A DNA stretch of 28,391 nt from Pseudomonadota bacterium (GCA_030836725.1 JAUPLV010000005.1:1-28391); one strand, 5' to 3'. Positions 1-8,867 are shown, counted from the first letter of the stretch. Program-made: numbers and translations. Notes: generated by a model not told the origin, from the sequence alone.

Positions 1-51
1 AGGACGACGGCGTGCAGTCTTCTGCCGATGCTGGCGTCTAGGTGACCCTGC

Positions 52-1899
52 ATGCATAACTCAACGGTTTTCAATGTTCTGACGCTGGCTTGCGCTGTCG
101 GGATACTGTTTCTGCTTGGTGAATTGACTTCAAGTCTTTCGTGCTGGGCGATATATATCCCGGTAGCTCTGGTCGCATGGCCAATCTGGTGTTACCAGAG
201 GGAGCGCAGCCTACTGCACCGACGCGCCATTCTGGACAGTGTGAGTCTTGAAAACAGTTCAATCAGGCGCTGGTTGTGGTCTGGGCATTTACTTATTGTG
301 TGGCAGGTTTTTGTAGCGCTTGCGCTCGCCCTTCTGCTGCTGGCTTTTCTGCCCTCGTTGAAACCGTGGGATTGGCTGGTGCTTGGCATAGATGCATTGC
401 TTCTCGCTCTGCTGACAAATGTGGCCAGTCGGCATCTGAATGGCCAGATTCGAAGCGAGTACCGCGGGAGAGTTGCGCGCATGTGGTCGCTGTTCTGGCT
501 CAATATATTGTTGCTTGCCATCGGTTTCATTGCCGTCGATGGTTTTCTGGTCGGTGCACCGGATATGCGCGCACAGGCGTGGAACGAAATCGCAGAACAA
601 GCCTTCGTTGCGGGTAGCGGTGAGATGAGCTGTCGGGTTGCGGGCTGGGCGGTCGGCTTCCTTTCGGTATTAGATCAACTGACCTGGTATGCCTCGCAGA
701 ATCTGATCCCTATCATTCCTGGTCTGGAGTTGAAACTCGCGGCATGGGGCTTGGTGCTGTTTCAGGGCGGCATTCTTGCCTATGTATACACCCGCTATCA
801 AATCGGTATGCTCTCGCTAATCGAGCAGCGACAACTGCGCCTCAGCGCTTTGACGGGTAAGAGCACGCTCTCCAAGACCTTTGTCGTGACCATTCTGGTG
901 CTCGCGATACCCTACCTGTATGTCTCGCTGAAGCTGCAGGATTTAGATCCGAAGATGCCCATGCCTGATGTTCCAGAAATCAATCCCTGCGAACCCGATC
1001 AGCACGCAATCAAGGCGCTTGAATCGAGGCTGGGCGTTGAGCTCCAGAAAGTCCGATTCGATGCAAGGAAAAGAGCGAGCAAAGATGTCGACAAGGAAGT
1101 GGATAAAGTGTTCGCGGATGTGGAGCGTGGAGTAGATCGCTACCTGGATTGGTATTTCACGGTCATTGGTGAATACGAGCGCCTAGCAGCTATGGCTACA
1201 GGGGATTTCGCCGACATGATGGCCAGCGAACTCAATCGGAAATTGTTCGTCGACACCCAGCTTAACGACCGCCTGGAGAAAGCACGCCAGAGACTTGTGG
1301 GTGATTCGCAAAAACAACTGACAGAGATGGCTGACAATCTCGCCGGAAAAATCAGAAACGAGGTAGCAGCCAGTCCTTGCCAACTTGGCGAATTGGATAT
1401 GTCTGCGCTAGGCAATCTTGATCGTGACAAGTTCCGGGCCGAGGTGGCAGTTGGAGGCGGCGTTCTGGGCGGAACGGTGACTGCCAAGCTATTGGCCAAG
1501 AAAACCACAGGGGTCGTCGCAAGCAAACTCGCGGCCAAGCAAACGTTTAAGGTGGCTGCAGGGCTGGCCGGCAAAGTGGCTGCCAAGAAAGCCGGGGCGA
1601 TTGCGCTATCCGCAGCAGGCGCGGCCGCCATCTGTTCCCCCACAGGTCCGATCGCCATAGCCTGCGGGATTGGCGCAGGAGTCGTCACCTGGCTGACAAT
1701 TGATAAAGTTGCAATGGAGATCGACGAAGCGAGATTTCGCGCTGAAATGTGCGCCGAAATATTGAAGGAAGTGCAAGCGTCCAAGACGGCGTTGGCAGAA
1801 GCCTTAAAATTGCAGCAGTACGCGGCGATTGACCGGATGACGCTCCTTATTCAGAACTCGGTGGCGAAAACATTCATACCTGCAAGGGATGGACTTTGA
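52..1899 (+). CDS. Large membrane protein of unknown function (615 aa)
   Basis: I do not recognise this family. The start at 52 is supported by an AGGTGA Shine-Dalgarno about 6 nt upstream. The N-terminal half is polytopic, with hydrophobic segments near residues 9-27, 30-48, 80-100, 107-122, 145-170, 228-248 and 274-293. It is followed by a charged, helical, probably coiled-coil soluble region (about 320-470) rich in Lys, Arg, Asp and Glu. A Gly/Ala-rich hydrophobic stretch around residues 480-560 resembles glycine-zipper sequences, and a helical tail ends the protein. Base composition looks less GC-rich than in the transporter that follows. The stop overlaps the TTG start of the next gene, which suggests co-transcription. 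A multi-pass membrane domain plus a helical domain and a glycine-zipper-like hairpin could indicate a membrane-remodelling or effector role, but nothing in the sequence proves this. Confidence 0.8.
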   Translation: MHNSTVFNVLTLACAVGILFLLGELTSSLSCWAIYIPVALVAWPIWCYQRERSLLHRRAILDSVSLENSSIRRWLWSGHLLIVWQVFVALALALLLLAFLPSLKPWDWLVLGIDALLLALLTNVASRHLNGQIRSEYRGRVARMWSLFWLNILLLAIGFIAVDGFLVGAPDMRAQAWNEIAEQAFVAGSGEMSCRVAGWAVGFLSVLDQLTWYASQNLIPIIPGLELKLAAWGLVLFQGGILAYVYTRYQIGMLSLIEQRQLRLSALTGKSTLSKTFVVTILVLAIPYLYVSLKLQDLDPKMPMPDVPEINPCEPDQHAIKALESRLGVELQKVRFDARKRASKDVDKEVDKVFADVERGVDRYLDWYFTVIGEYERLAAMATGDFADMMASELNRKLFVDTQLNDRLEKARQRLVGDSQKQLTEMADNLAGKIRNEVAASPCQLGELDMSALGNLDRDKFRAEVAVGGGVLGGTVTAKLLAKKTTGVVASKLAAKQTFKVAAGLAGKVAAKKAGAIALSAAGAAAICSPTGPIAIACGIGAGVVTWLTIDKVAMEIDEARFRAEMCAEILKEVQASKTALAEALKLQQYAAIDRMTLLIQNSVAKTFIPARDGL

Positions 1900-3209
1900 C
1901 GTCCTCTAATTTGATGAGTCCCCTGCTTCAACCCGGCGTGCGCCGCCGCGAAGTGTGGGCCTGGGCGATGTACGACTTCGCCAATTCGGGCTACACCACG
2001 GTCGTCATCACCGCGGTGTTCAGCGCCTACTTTGTCGCCGTCGTCGCCGGCAACGCGCCGTGGGCGACCTTCGCCTGGACCCTGGCCTTGTCGGTTTCCT
2101 ACGCGCTGGTGATGCTGACCGCGCCGTTGATCGGCGCCTGGGCCGACGCCCGCGCCAGCAAGAAAAAGCTGTTGTGGCTGACCACGCTGGGCTGCGTCGG
2201 GTTTACCGCGGGGCTGTACTTCGCCGCGCCTGGCGCGTTGGCGCTGGCGATTGCAGCATTGGTGCTGTCCAACTATTTCTTCGGCACGGGGGAGAACCTG
2301 ATCGCCGCCTTCCTGCCCGAACTGGCCCGCCCCCGTGCGTTGGGACGCATCTCGGGCTGGGGCTGGTCTTTGGGCTACGTCGGCGGACTGGTGTCGCTGG
2401 GCGCCAGCCTTGCCTATATCGGCTGGGCGCAGGGGCAAGGGCTGGGCGCGGCCGATTTCGTGCCGGTGGCGATGCTGATCACCGCCGCGATCTTCCTGCT
2501 GGCGAGCCTGCCCACGCTGCTGATGCTGCGCGAGCGCGCCGTCCCTCAGCCCATCCACACGCCGCGCAACGCCTGGCGGCAGGTGCGCCATACCCTGGGC
2601 CATCTCGACCAGTTGCCCGACCTCAGGCGCTTTCTGGCCTGCACCGTGCTGTATCAGGCCGGCATCCAGGCGGTCATCACGCTGGCGGCGATCTATGCCA
2701 GCCAGGTGTTTCATTTCGACACGCAGCGGACCATTCTGCTGGTGCTGGTGGTCAACGTCACCGCGGCCATCGGCGCGTTTGCCTTTGGCCACCTGCAGGA
2801 CCGCATCGGCCATGTCCGCTCGATCGCCCTGACGCTGGCCGGCTGGATCGCGATGGTGCTGCTGGCCTGGGCGGCGCCGGACGAGCGCATGTTCTGGCTG
2901 GCGGCGAATCTGGCCGGGCTGTGCATGGGCGCCGCGCAGTCGGCGGGGCGGGCGATGGTCGGGCTGCTGGCGCCGCCGGCGCATCAGGCCGAGTTTTTCG
3001 GCCTGTGGGGGCTGGCGGTGAAACTGGCATCCATCATCGGCCCGCTGACCTACGGCGCCAGCAGCTGGATCACCGGGGGCGACCATCGCCAGTCCCTGCT
3101 CATTACCGGCAGCTATTTTATTGCCGGCCTATGGGTGCTGCGCAGCGTGCGGGCGGCACGCGGACATCGCGCCGCCCGTCGGTTCGTGTCCGCAACGGCT
3201 GGGTTCTGA
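1896..3209 (+). CDS. UMF1/Atg22-type major facilitator transporter
   Basis: This is a 12-helix-type MFS permease of 437 residues in the UMF1 (Atg22-like) family, an inner-membrane transporter of unknown substrate. The N-terminal motif WAMYDFANSGYTTVV is characteristic of the family, as is the motif near residues 120-130 containing YFFGTGENLIAAFLPEL. Hydrophobic segments run through the whole protein with the usual charged loop after helix 6. The start is taken as TTG at 1896, which has AAGGGA 6 nt upstream and overlaps the preceding stop (TTGA). An ATG six codons later at 1914 lacks a well-placed Shine-Dalgarno, but it cannot be excluded. The family assignment is firm and the substrate is unknown. 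Confidence 0.88.
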   Translation: MTSSNLMSPLLQPGVRRREVWAWAMYDFANSGYTTVVITAVFSAYFVAVVAGNAPWATFAWTLALSVSYALVMLTAPLIGAWADARASKKKLLWLTTLGCVGFTAGLYFAAPGALALAIAALVLSNYFFGTGENLIAAFLPELARPRALGRISGWGWSLGYVGGLVSLGASLAYIGWAQGQGLGAADFVPVAMLITAAIFLLASLPTLLMLRERAVPQPIHTPRNAWRQVRHTLGHLDQLPDLRRFLACTVLYQAGIQAVITLAAIYASQVFHFDTQRTILLVLVVNVTAAIGAFAFGHLQDRIGHVRSIALTLAGWIAMVLLAWAAPDERMFWLAANLAGLCMGAAQSAGRAMVGLLAPPAHQAEFFGLWGLAVKLASIIGPLTYGASSWITGGDHRQSLLITGSYFIAGLWVLRSVRAARGHRAARRFVSATAGF

Positions 3210-3386
3210 CAAGGCGTGGGGCAGGCAAGAAAGGGACGGGATCCCCGACTCCGTTTGCTGTTCCGCCCGCCTGGCATGATGAAATTTCGACTTGTCGACC
3301 GGAAACGGGGTCGCCATTAAAATACTTGATTGCTATCCTGATAGTGCAAGCAGGCTATATTCATTTATCTATCCGCAGGAGGTTCA

Positions 3387-3785
3387 ATGGCCGCACTTAC
3401 AGAGTCACAACTTGATCGGCTCGTCGAAAAGCTCAAGGTGAATTACCAGGAGTTGTTGGGCGAGGTGCGCGATGAACTCGAACATGCAGGCGATCAGCAG
3501 CGCATCGAACTGCTCAACCGCGAGCCGGGCGACAGCGGCGATGAATCGGCAGCGACCGCGCTGGCGGATTTGAACTTGACGATGGTGGACCGGCAGGTGC
3601 AGGAACTGCACGATATCGAAGCCGCGTTCCTCCGCATCAAGGAGGGCGGGTATGGCGTCTGCATCGACTGCGGCGTCGACATTGCCTTCGAGCGCCTGCA
3701 GGCCTATCCGACCGCCAAGCGCTGCATCGTGTGCCAGGAAAAACGCGAAAAACTCTATTCGCAGGGCGGTCACCCGAAAATGTAA
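3387..3785 (+). CDS. DksA/TraR-family zinc-finger transcription factor
   Basis: This 132-residue protein has an N-terminal coiled coil (residues about 5-80) and a C-terminal four-cysteine zinc finger (C92, C95, C113, C116). That is the architecture of DksA-like proteins that enter the RNA polymerase secondary channel and modulate transcription, often with ppGpp. The coiled-coil tip carries D49-S-G-D52-E-S, so the two acidic residues of the DksA DxxDxA motif are kept but the Ala is Ser. Length and domain order fit the shorter DksA-like group rather than the 151-residue E. coli DksA. The start is supported by an excellent AGGAGG about 6 nt before the ATG. The 177-bp upstream gap contains an AT-rich stretch near 3320-3365 that may hold the promoter, but I see no consensus -35/-10 pair with good spacing. 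Confidence 0.9.
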   Translation: MAALTESQLDRLVEKLKVNYQELLGEVRDELEHAGDQQRIELLNREPGDSGDESAATALADLNLTMVDRQVQELHDIEAAFLRIKEGGYGVCIDCGVDIAFERLQAYPTAKRCIVCQEKREKLYSQGGHPKM

Positions 3786-3862
3786 CCGGGCCGCCCCCTT
3801 CAAGTACCGGCTGGAAACCAGGCTTGTCCCTGCGGCCATCGACAACTTCAAGGAAGTCAAAC

Positions 3863-4168
3863 ATGCAAACCCCTCTCCAGATCACTTTCCGCGACATGCC
3901 GCATTCGGATGCGCTGGATATCCATATCCGCGAAAAGGCCCAGAAACTGGAGCAGTTTTTTTCGGGACTGATCGGCTGCCGGGTCGTGGTTGAACAGTCC
4001 GGCAAGCATCATCAGCAAGGCAACCCGTTCAACGTCCGCATCGATCTCACCGTGCCCGGCTCGGAAATCGTGGTGGATCGGCAGGAAAACATGGATGTCT
4101 ACGTCGCCTTGCGCGATGCCTTCGATGCCGCGAAAAGGCAGCTCGAAAACTACGCTCGCCAGTTGTGA
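3863..4168 (+). CDS. hpf: Short ribosome hibernation-promoting factor (HPF/RaiA, S30AE family)
   Basis: This 101-residue protein is of the S30AE/HPF family, which binds the 30S subunit in the decoding region and silences ribosomes in stationary phase or stress. The start at 3863 is chosen because the AAGGAAG just upstream is well spaced and the protein then begins directly with the beta strand (MQTPLQITFRDM) typical of the family. A longer open frame beginning at 3731 would add residues unlike the family. The helix with HIREKAQKLEQFF and the basic C-terminal helix (RDAFDAAKRQLENYARQL) are both present. The size corresponds to short HPF, with no C-terminal dimerization domain. It lies 77 bp after the DksA-like gene, so both stress regulators may share transcription. 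Confidence 0.88.
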   Translation: MQTPLQITFRDMPHSDALDIHIREKAQKLEQFFSGLIGCRVVVEQSGKHHQQGNPFNVRIDLTVPGSEIVVDRQENMDVYVALRDAFDAAKRQLENYARQL

Positions 4169-4207
4169 CCGGTCAGCGCGTTCCCTGGCGGATGAAGCGA
4201 AAATACG

Positions 4208-5737
4208 ATGCCCGGTCCGACGGACGATCAGCCTGAACTGATCCGCGGCCTCGGCAATCCGGCCTGCTACGATCATCCGGCAGGCCCGGTTCAGGTGCTT
4301 GAAACCCATATTTCCCATGTGCTGCTCACCGGCGAATTCGCCTACAAGATCAAGAAACCGCTGAACCTCGGGTTTCTCGATTTCAGCAGCCTCGACAAGC
4401 GCCTGCATGTCTGCCGGGAAGAGGTGCGGCTCAACCGCAGGCTGGCGCCCCTGGTCTATCTCGGCGTGGTTCCCATCACCGGCACGCCAGCCGAGCCGCG
4501 CATCAACGGCGCCGGGGAAGCGTTCGAATACGCGGTGAAAATGCGCCAGTTTCCGCCGGACGCCACGCTCGACCGCCTGGACGCGACGGGCGGACTGGGG
4601 GCGCGGCAGGTCGAGGCCATCGCGACCACGCTCGCTCGCTTTCATTTGGAGGACTGCGAGCGCGCAGGCCCGGACACTGTCTGGGGAAGCCCGCAACGGG
4701 TATGGCAGCCGGCGGCGCAGAATTTCCTGCAGATCGCCCCGCGGCTGAGCGACCCCGCCGACAGCCGCCAACTCTCGGAACTCGAACGCTGGAGCGTGGA
4801 GGAACACGCGCGCCTGGCGCCGCTGATGGCCGAACGCAAGCGGGATGGCTTCATCCGCGAATGCCATGGCGACCTGCATCTCGGCAACCTTGCCTGGGTC
4901 GACGACCGGTTGCTGGTGTTCGACTGTCTCGAATTCAATCCAGAACTGCGCTGGATCGACATCATGTCCGAGATTGCCTTCTGCGCCATGGACCTGATGC
5001 AGCGCGGCCACGCCGACCTTGCCTGGCTGTTCCTCAATGTCTGGCTGGAAAAGACAGGCGACTACGCCGGACTGGCGCTGTTCCGCTATTACGCGGTGTA
5101 TCGCGCCCTGGTGCGCGTCAAGGTGGCGGTGTTGCGAGCCGGGCAAACCGCAGGCGCCGGTCGCGATGCCGCGCTGACCGAGGCGCGCACGCTGATGAAC
5201 CTGGCTACTGCGCTGACGCAGCGCCAGCCGGTACGGCTCGACATCACCCATGGGCTGTCGGGCTCGGGCAAAACCACCGTCACGCAGACCCTGATGCAGA
5301 CGCCCGGCGCGATTCGCCTGCGCTCCGACGTCGAGCGCAAGCGCCTGGCCGGGCTCGACGCGCTGGCGCGCAGCGGGTCAGGCGTGGGAGACACACTGTA
5401 TGCGGCTGACAGCACCCGCCGTACCTACGAACATCTGGCCCGCCTCGCCGGCGCCTTGCTGGATGCCGGCTGGCCGGTGATCGTCGACGCCACCTTCACC
5501 GCGCGCTGGCAGCGCGAGCTGCTGCGCGAACAGGCGCAGTCGCGCGGCGCGGCCTTCCGCATCCTCGACTTTCAGGTTCCGGTCGAGACCTTGCGGGCGC
5601 GCATTCTCGCTCGCGCCCGGCAGGGCGGCGACGCCTCCGAGGCGAATCTGGCCGTGCTGCGGCGCCAGATGGATACCGAGGAAGTGCTTGCGGAAGAGGA
5701 GAGGGCGGCGGTCGTCGCCATGCCGGCTACGAATTAG
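4208..5737 (+). CDS. Phosphotransferase-like / P-loop kinase fusion protein
   Basis: This two-domain protein has 509 residues. The N-terminal part (to about residue 335) resembles the aminoglycoside-phosphotransferase/choline-kinase fold, with the catalytic motif HGDLHLGN at residues 220-227 and a following metal-binding Asp in VFDCLEF. The C-terminal part begins with a Walker A motif, GLSGSGKTT (about 349-357), and looks like a small-molecule kinase of the zeta-toxin/gluconate-kinase type. This fusion is widespread in proteobacteria and is usually annotated as a bifunctional APH/ATP-binding protein. The true substrate is not established, and a role in antibiotic resistance should not be assumed. 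It starts 39 bp after hpf on the same strand and converges with the diguanylate cyclase gene 20 bp downstream. Confidence 0.85.
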   Translation: MPGPTDDQPELIRGLGNPACYDHPAGPVQVLETHISHVLLTGEFAYKIKKPLNLGFLDFSSLDKRLHVCREEVRLNRRLAPLVYLGVVPITGTPAEPRINGAGEAFEYAVKMRQFPPDATLDRLDATGGLGARQVEAIATTLARFHLEDCERAGPDTVWGSPQRVWQPAAQNFLQIAPRLSDPADSRQLSELERWSVEEHARLAPLMAERKRDGFIRECHGDLHLGNLAWVDDRLLVFDCLEFNPELRWIDIMSEIAFCAMDLMQRGHADLAWLFLNVWLEKTGDYAGLALFRYYAVYRALVRVKVAVLRAGQTAGAGRDAALTEARTLMNLATALTQRQPVRLDITHGLSGSGKTTVTQTLMQTPGAIRLRSDVERKRLAGLDALARSGSGVGDTLYAADSTRRTYEHLARLAGALLDAGWPVIVDATFTARWQRELLREQAQSRGAAFRILDFQVPVETLRARILARARQGGDASEANLAVLRRQMDTEEVLAEEERAAVVAMPATN

Positions 5738-5757
5738 CGACGGATCGGAACAGCGCC

Positions 5758-6642
5758 TCAGGAAACGGCGATGACGTAGCGGTCACGACCGGCGTTTTTG
5801 CCTTCATACAGCGCCGCGTCGGCGCGCTTGATGGCGCTGGACAGTTCCTCTTCCTCGCCGACACGGGCGAGGCCGAGGGTGATGGTCAGCGTCAGCGATG
5901 CGCCATCGGGAAGCGGAATGGATATCTCGCGAATCGCGGCCAGGAGACGGAGGGCGGACCGCTCGGCCTCCGTGTCCGAATGGCACTGCAACAGCCACAG
6001 AAACTCTTCGCCGCCAAAGCGATACAGCGGTTCGTTGCCACGCAGGCTCTGCTTCATGACTTCGGCCAGATGATGCAGAACCTTGTCGCCGACCGGATGC
6101 CCATACTTGTCGTTGATGTGTTTGAAGTGATCGACATCGATCATCGCCAGATACAACTGGTTGCGGTTGCGCTGGGCATCCTTCTGAATCAGGCTGAAAT
6201 CATGTTGGAGACCATAGCGCAAAGGCAATCCGGTCAGCGGATCGTGCCGCACCGCCTGGGAAATTATCAGCGTCTTGAACCGGGCCAGCAGGCTGAGCAG
6301 TTCGGATTGCGAAAGTTCGAATGCATCCAGATCGGCGTTTTGCCCCGTATTCCCGTTCATTACCTGGGTGCAGATCGAGCGAATCGCATCGTGCATGGTC
6401 CGGTGCACGCCATCGACACGCTGCGCGGCCTGTGGGTCCAGTGCGTCGAAGCGCTCCCGGTTCGAGGAAAACCAGCGGCCGAAACGGCACAAGGTGTGCG
6501 CCATGGGTTCAAGCACATCATCGCCTGGTGTGCTGCGCAACACGGCGCAGCGGAGGATGCGGCGGGACCAGTCCATGTGCGCCTCGACCGCGGCATCGAG
6601 TTCGGAGATCAGGGTGTCGGTCTGGGCTGAAAGATTGGACAT
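5758..6642 (-). CDS. dgcZ: DgcZ-like diguanylate cyclase with zinc-binding CZB domain
   Basis: This 294-residue protein has an N-terminal CZB (chemoreceptor zinc-binding) domain and a C-terminal GGDEF domain, the architecture and length of E. coli DgcZ (YdeH). Candidate zinc ligands are H22 (AHMDW), C52 (LCRFGRW), H80 and H84 (HRTMH), placed almost exactly as in DgcZ. The active site is GGEEF at 210-214, and the substrate-binding segment DPLTGLP lies at 134-140. The segment five residues before GGEEF is RGNE rather than the RxxD I-site, so product inhibition may be altered. It would make c-di-GMP in the cytoplasm, with zinc expected to inhibit it by analogy to DgcZ. It is divergent from miaA and convergent with the APH/kinase gene. 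The symbol reflects similarity only. Confidence 0.88.
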   Translation of the reverse strand: MSNLSAQTDTLISELDAAVEAHMDWSRRILRCAVLRSTPGDDVLEPMAHTLCRFGRWFSSNRERFDALDPQAAQRVDGVHRTMHDAIRSICTQVMNGNTGQNADLDAFELSQSELLSLLARFKTLIISQAVRHDPLTGLPLRYGLQHDFSLIQKDAQRNRNQLYLAMIDVDHFKHINDKYGHPVGDKVLHHLAEVMKQSLRGNEPLYRFGGEEFLWLLQCHSDTEAERSALRLLAAIREISIPLPDGASLTLTITLGLARVGEEEELSSAIKRADAALYEGKNAGRDRYVIAVS

Positions 6643-6777
6643 GGCGGGCTAATAAACGGGTCGGTTATCGGATGACTTTACATCATTCACGATCGGGAGG
6701 TCGAAAGCCTGGACCCGCACGCTGCGTGCCGAAACGGTTATCGGTCCCGGAAATGTCATGGTGCATAATCGCTCCCC

Positions 6778-7725
6778 ATGCCCGCGTCCCTGTTTCCCCC
6801 CGCCGTCTTCCTGATGGGTCCCACCGCTTCCGGAAAAACCGCGCTGGCGGTTCATCTGGTAGAGCGATTTCCCTGCGAAATCATCAGCGTCGACTCGGCG
6901 CTGGTGTATCGCGGCATGAACATCGGCACGGCCAAGCCGGATGCCGCCACGCTCGCCCGCGCGCCGCATCATCTGCTGGATATTCGCGATCCCACCGAAG
7001 CGTACTCCGCCGCCGCATTCTGCGACGATGCCCGCCGGTTGATGGCCGACATCGGTGCGCGCGGCAGGGTACCGCTGCTGGTCGGGGGCACCATGCTGTA
7101 TTTCCGCGCCTTGTTGCGAGGACTCGACGATTTGCCTCGCGCCGACGCCGCGCTGCGACAACAACTGGAAACTGAAGCCGCGGCGCGCGGCTGGCCCGCC
7201 CTGCACGCGGAACTGGCGAAAGTCGACCCGGCCACCGCCGCACGCCTCCACCCCACCGATTCGCAGCGCATCGGCCGCGCGCTGGAGATTTTCCGGTTGA
7301 GCGGGGCGCCGATGTCGGCACAACTGGACAAGGCGCAAACCCCGCTGCCGTACCGCGTGCTGCAGCTTGCCCTGATTCCGTCCGACCGCGCGGTGCTGCA
7401 TCGGCGCATCGCGGCGCGGTTCGATGCCATGCTGGCCGATGGACTGATCGATGAAGTCGCGAACCTGCGTCGGTCTTACGCAGTGGACCCCGGTTTGCCG
7501 TCGATGCGGGCTGTCGGCTATCGTCAGGCGTGGGCCTATCTCGACGGAAAAATCGACATGCCGGCGCTGCGCGAGCAGGGCATTGCCGCCACCCGTCAGC
7601 TCGCCAAACGCCAGCTCACCTGGCTGCGTTCGTGGCCGGATGTTGTGACGCTGGATGCTCTGGCGAACGATCTGGAAGCGCAGGCCGATATCCTGGTGGC
7701 GCGCCATTTACAAGCTCCGCGCTGA
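6778..7725 (+). CDS. miaA: tRNA dimethylallyltransferase
   Basis: MiaA transfers a dimethylallyl group to N6 of A37 in tRNAs that read UNN codons. The 315-residue protein has the P-loop GPTASGKT (residues 14-21), the DSALVYRGMNIGTAKP segment with the conserved catalytic Asp, and the GGTMLYFRALL motif. The family's tRNA-contacting SQRIGRALE and MRAVGYRQAW segments are also present. Length is normal for the family. The ATG at 6778 places the P-loop at the usual distance. A CATAAT hexamer at 6764-6769 ends only 8 nt before the ATG, so if it is a -10 box the mRNA would be almost leaderless; this is speculative because I see no -35. The gene stands alone, without the usual mutL or hfq neighbours. 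Confidence 0.95.
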   Translation: MPASLFPPAVFLMGPTASGKTALAVHLVERFPCEIISVDSALVYRGMNIGTAKPDAATLARAPHHLLDIRDPTEAYSAAAFCDDARRLMADIGARGRVPLLVGGTMLYFRALLRGLDDLPRADAALRQQLETEAAARGWPALHAELAKVDPATAARLHPTDSQRIGRALEIFRLSGAPMSAQLDKAQTPLPYRVLQLALIPSDRAVLHRRIAARFDAMLADGLIDEVANLRRSYAVDPGLPSMRAVGYRQAWAYLDGKIDMPALREQGIAATRQLAKRQLTWLRSWPDVVTLDALANDLEAQADILVARHLQAPR

Positions 7726-7896
7726 GCAAACCCTATTCGAACAGGGCGCGGCTAAGCGGTATGCGCTTGCCAGCGCCTCATCTCCAGCGCGGAGCCCGGA
7801 AATCAGGAATCGGGGGGACGGCATCGGTTACACTCGGCTCAAGAAAAGGCACAATCCAGGCATTCAATCGTCACGGAAAACACGAGCACACAAGGC

Positions 7897-8289
7897 ATGA
7901 CTTCATCCACATCAAAACCCTGTCCGTTCTGCGAACTCGACCCCCACCGCATCCTCGTCGAAGGTGAGCTCGCCGTGGCCTACCGCGACGGTTTCCCTGT
8001 TTCGCTCGGCCACACCGTCATCATCCCGCGCCGGCACTTCGCAACCCTGTTCGACGCGACCGAAGTCGAGCAGGCCGCGCTGCTGGCGATGCTGGCGCAG
8101 GCCAGGGATTCGATCGACAAGCACCACCAGCCGGACGGCTACAACATCGGCATCAACCACGGACAGGCCGGCGGCCAGACCGTGCCGCATCTGCACATTC
8201 ACCTCATCCCGCGCTACCGCGGCGACAAGGAAGACCCCCGCGGCGGCGTGCGCTGGGTGCTTCCGGACAAGGCAAAGTACTGGGCGTGA
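7897..8289 (+). CDS. HIT-family nucleotide hydrolase/transferase
   Basis: This 130-residue histidine-triad protein has the active-site motif VPHLHIHLIPRY, with H98, H100 and H102 giving the HxHxH signature; the middle-to-last histidines are the nucleophile region that handles nucleoside phosphoramidates or dinucleotides. A CPFC pair near the N-terminus (C9, C12) may bind zinc, as in several HIT proteins. The start at 7897 gives the usual N-terminus with CPFCELDP, although the Shine-Dalgarno (AAGG, very close to the ATG) is poor. The gene lies 171 bp after miaA on the same strand. Its physiological substrate cannot be read from sequence. Confidence 0.9.
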   Translation: MTSSTSKPCPFCELDPHRILVEGELAVAYRDGFPVSLGHTVIIPRRHFATLFDATEVEQAALLAMLAQARDSIDKHHQPDGYNIGINHGQAGGQTVPHLHIHLIPRYRGDKEDPRGGVRWVLPDKAKYWA

Positions 8290-8867
8290 TGCACGGCTTC
8301 GCCGATACCGCGCGCACGATGAATGTCGGTCGTCGTCTCCGCGACCTCATTACCGTAAGCCCTCGATATCCATGATGCGCTCCAACGTCTGTTCGGCCTG
8401 CTCGCGTTGCTCATGGTTGCGAAGCAGAGGCATGATTTCTTCACGATGGGCCTGCGAGCAAGAGTCCTTCAAAATGAGGAACCCCGCCGAATAATGCTCG
8501 TGAATGCGCTGGCAGCGCGGGACAGGTTGCCTGGTGTGCGCTTGCCGGAGCAGCACCCGCTTTGGACAATGTCCAGCGAGACGTTGCGCCGAACGGGTGG
8601 GCAGAATCGACCCCGGCCGCGCAAGCATCCTTTCCCCGACATGCAGACCTGGAATCCCGTCAGCGCATCCGCCGACGCCGGCCTCAATATAGGCTTTAAG
8701 TTGTAGGCTTAAAGTTGTAGACTTTCATGGCGGATATAAAGATACCGTATGTTTAATTACGCAGACATGCGTCCGTATGCCTGGGTTGATTTGAGTTTTG
8801 TACAAGTGAACCGGGCAGTCCCGAAATGCCGCGCCTTTGTTCACGGAGATTGACGATTGGAACGCCC
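8290..8867. other. 578-bp stretch without a convincing gene
   Basis: No recognised family is encoded here. The only suggestive frame is on the minus strand at 8350-8628 (92 residues). Its last 45 residues, starting near a YSAGFLILKDS segment, look like an amphipathic protein helix with a run of Glu, Arg and Gln, while its first half looks like random translation. It could be the 3' remnant of a lost gene. The right part (8690-8760) turns abruptly AT-rich, contains a 14-bp tandem repeat and probably carries the promoter region for the gene at 8868. Confidence 0.5.
8692..8719 (+). repeat. Two tandem 14-bp AT-rich units upstream of the exported coiled-coil gene
   Basis: GGCTTTAAGTTGTA at 8692-8705 is followed directly by GGCTTAAAGTTGTA at 8706-8719, differing at one base, and then by a partial third unit beginning GACTTTCA. 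AAGTTGTAG recurs at 8698 and 8712. The array sits about 150 bp upstream of the ATG at 8868 and just before a TATAAAGATA stretch at 8735-8744. Direct repeats close to a possible promoter could be an operator, but no regulator is identified. Confidence 0.6.

Noticed and set aside
1851..3086. Long minus-strand open frame (411 codons)
   Set aside because: It is a shadow of the UMF1 transporter; its composition is His/Gln/Arg-rich with no motifs.
3857..5251. Long minus-strand open frame (464 codons)
   Set aside because: It lies antisense to hpf and the APH/kinase gene, both of which have clear family motifs.
4208..5737. Aminoglycoside resistance gene
   Set aside because: The phosphotransferase fold is shared by many kinases and this fused form is widespread in environmental bacteria with no shown resistance role.
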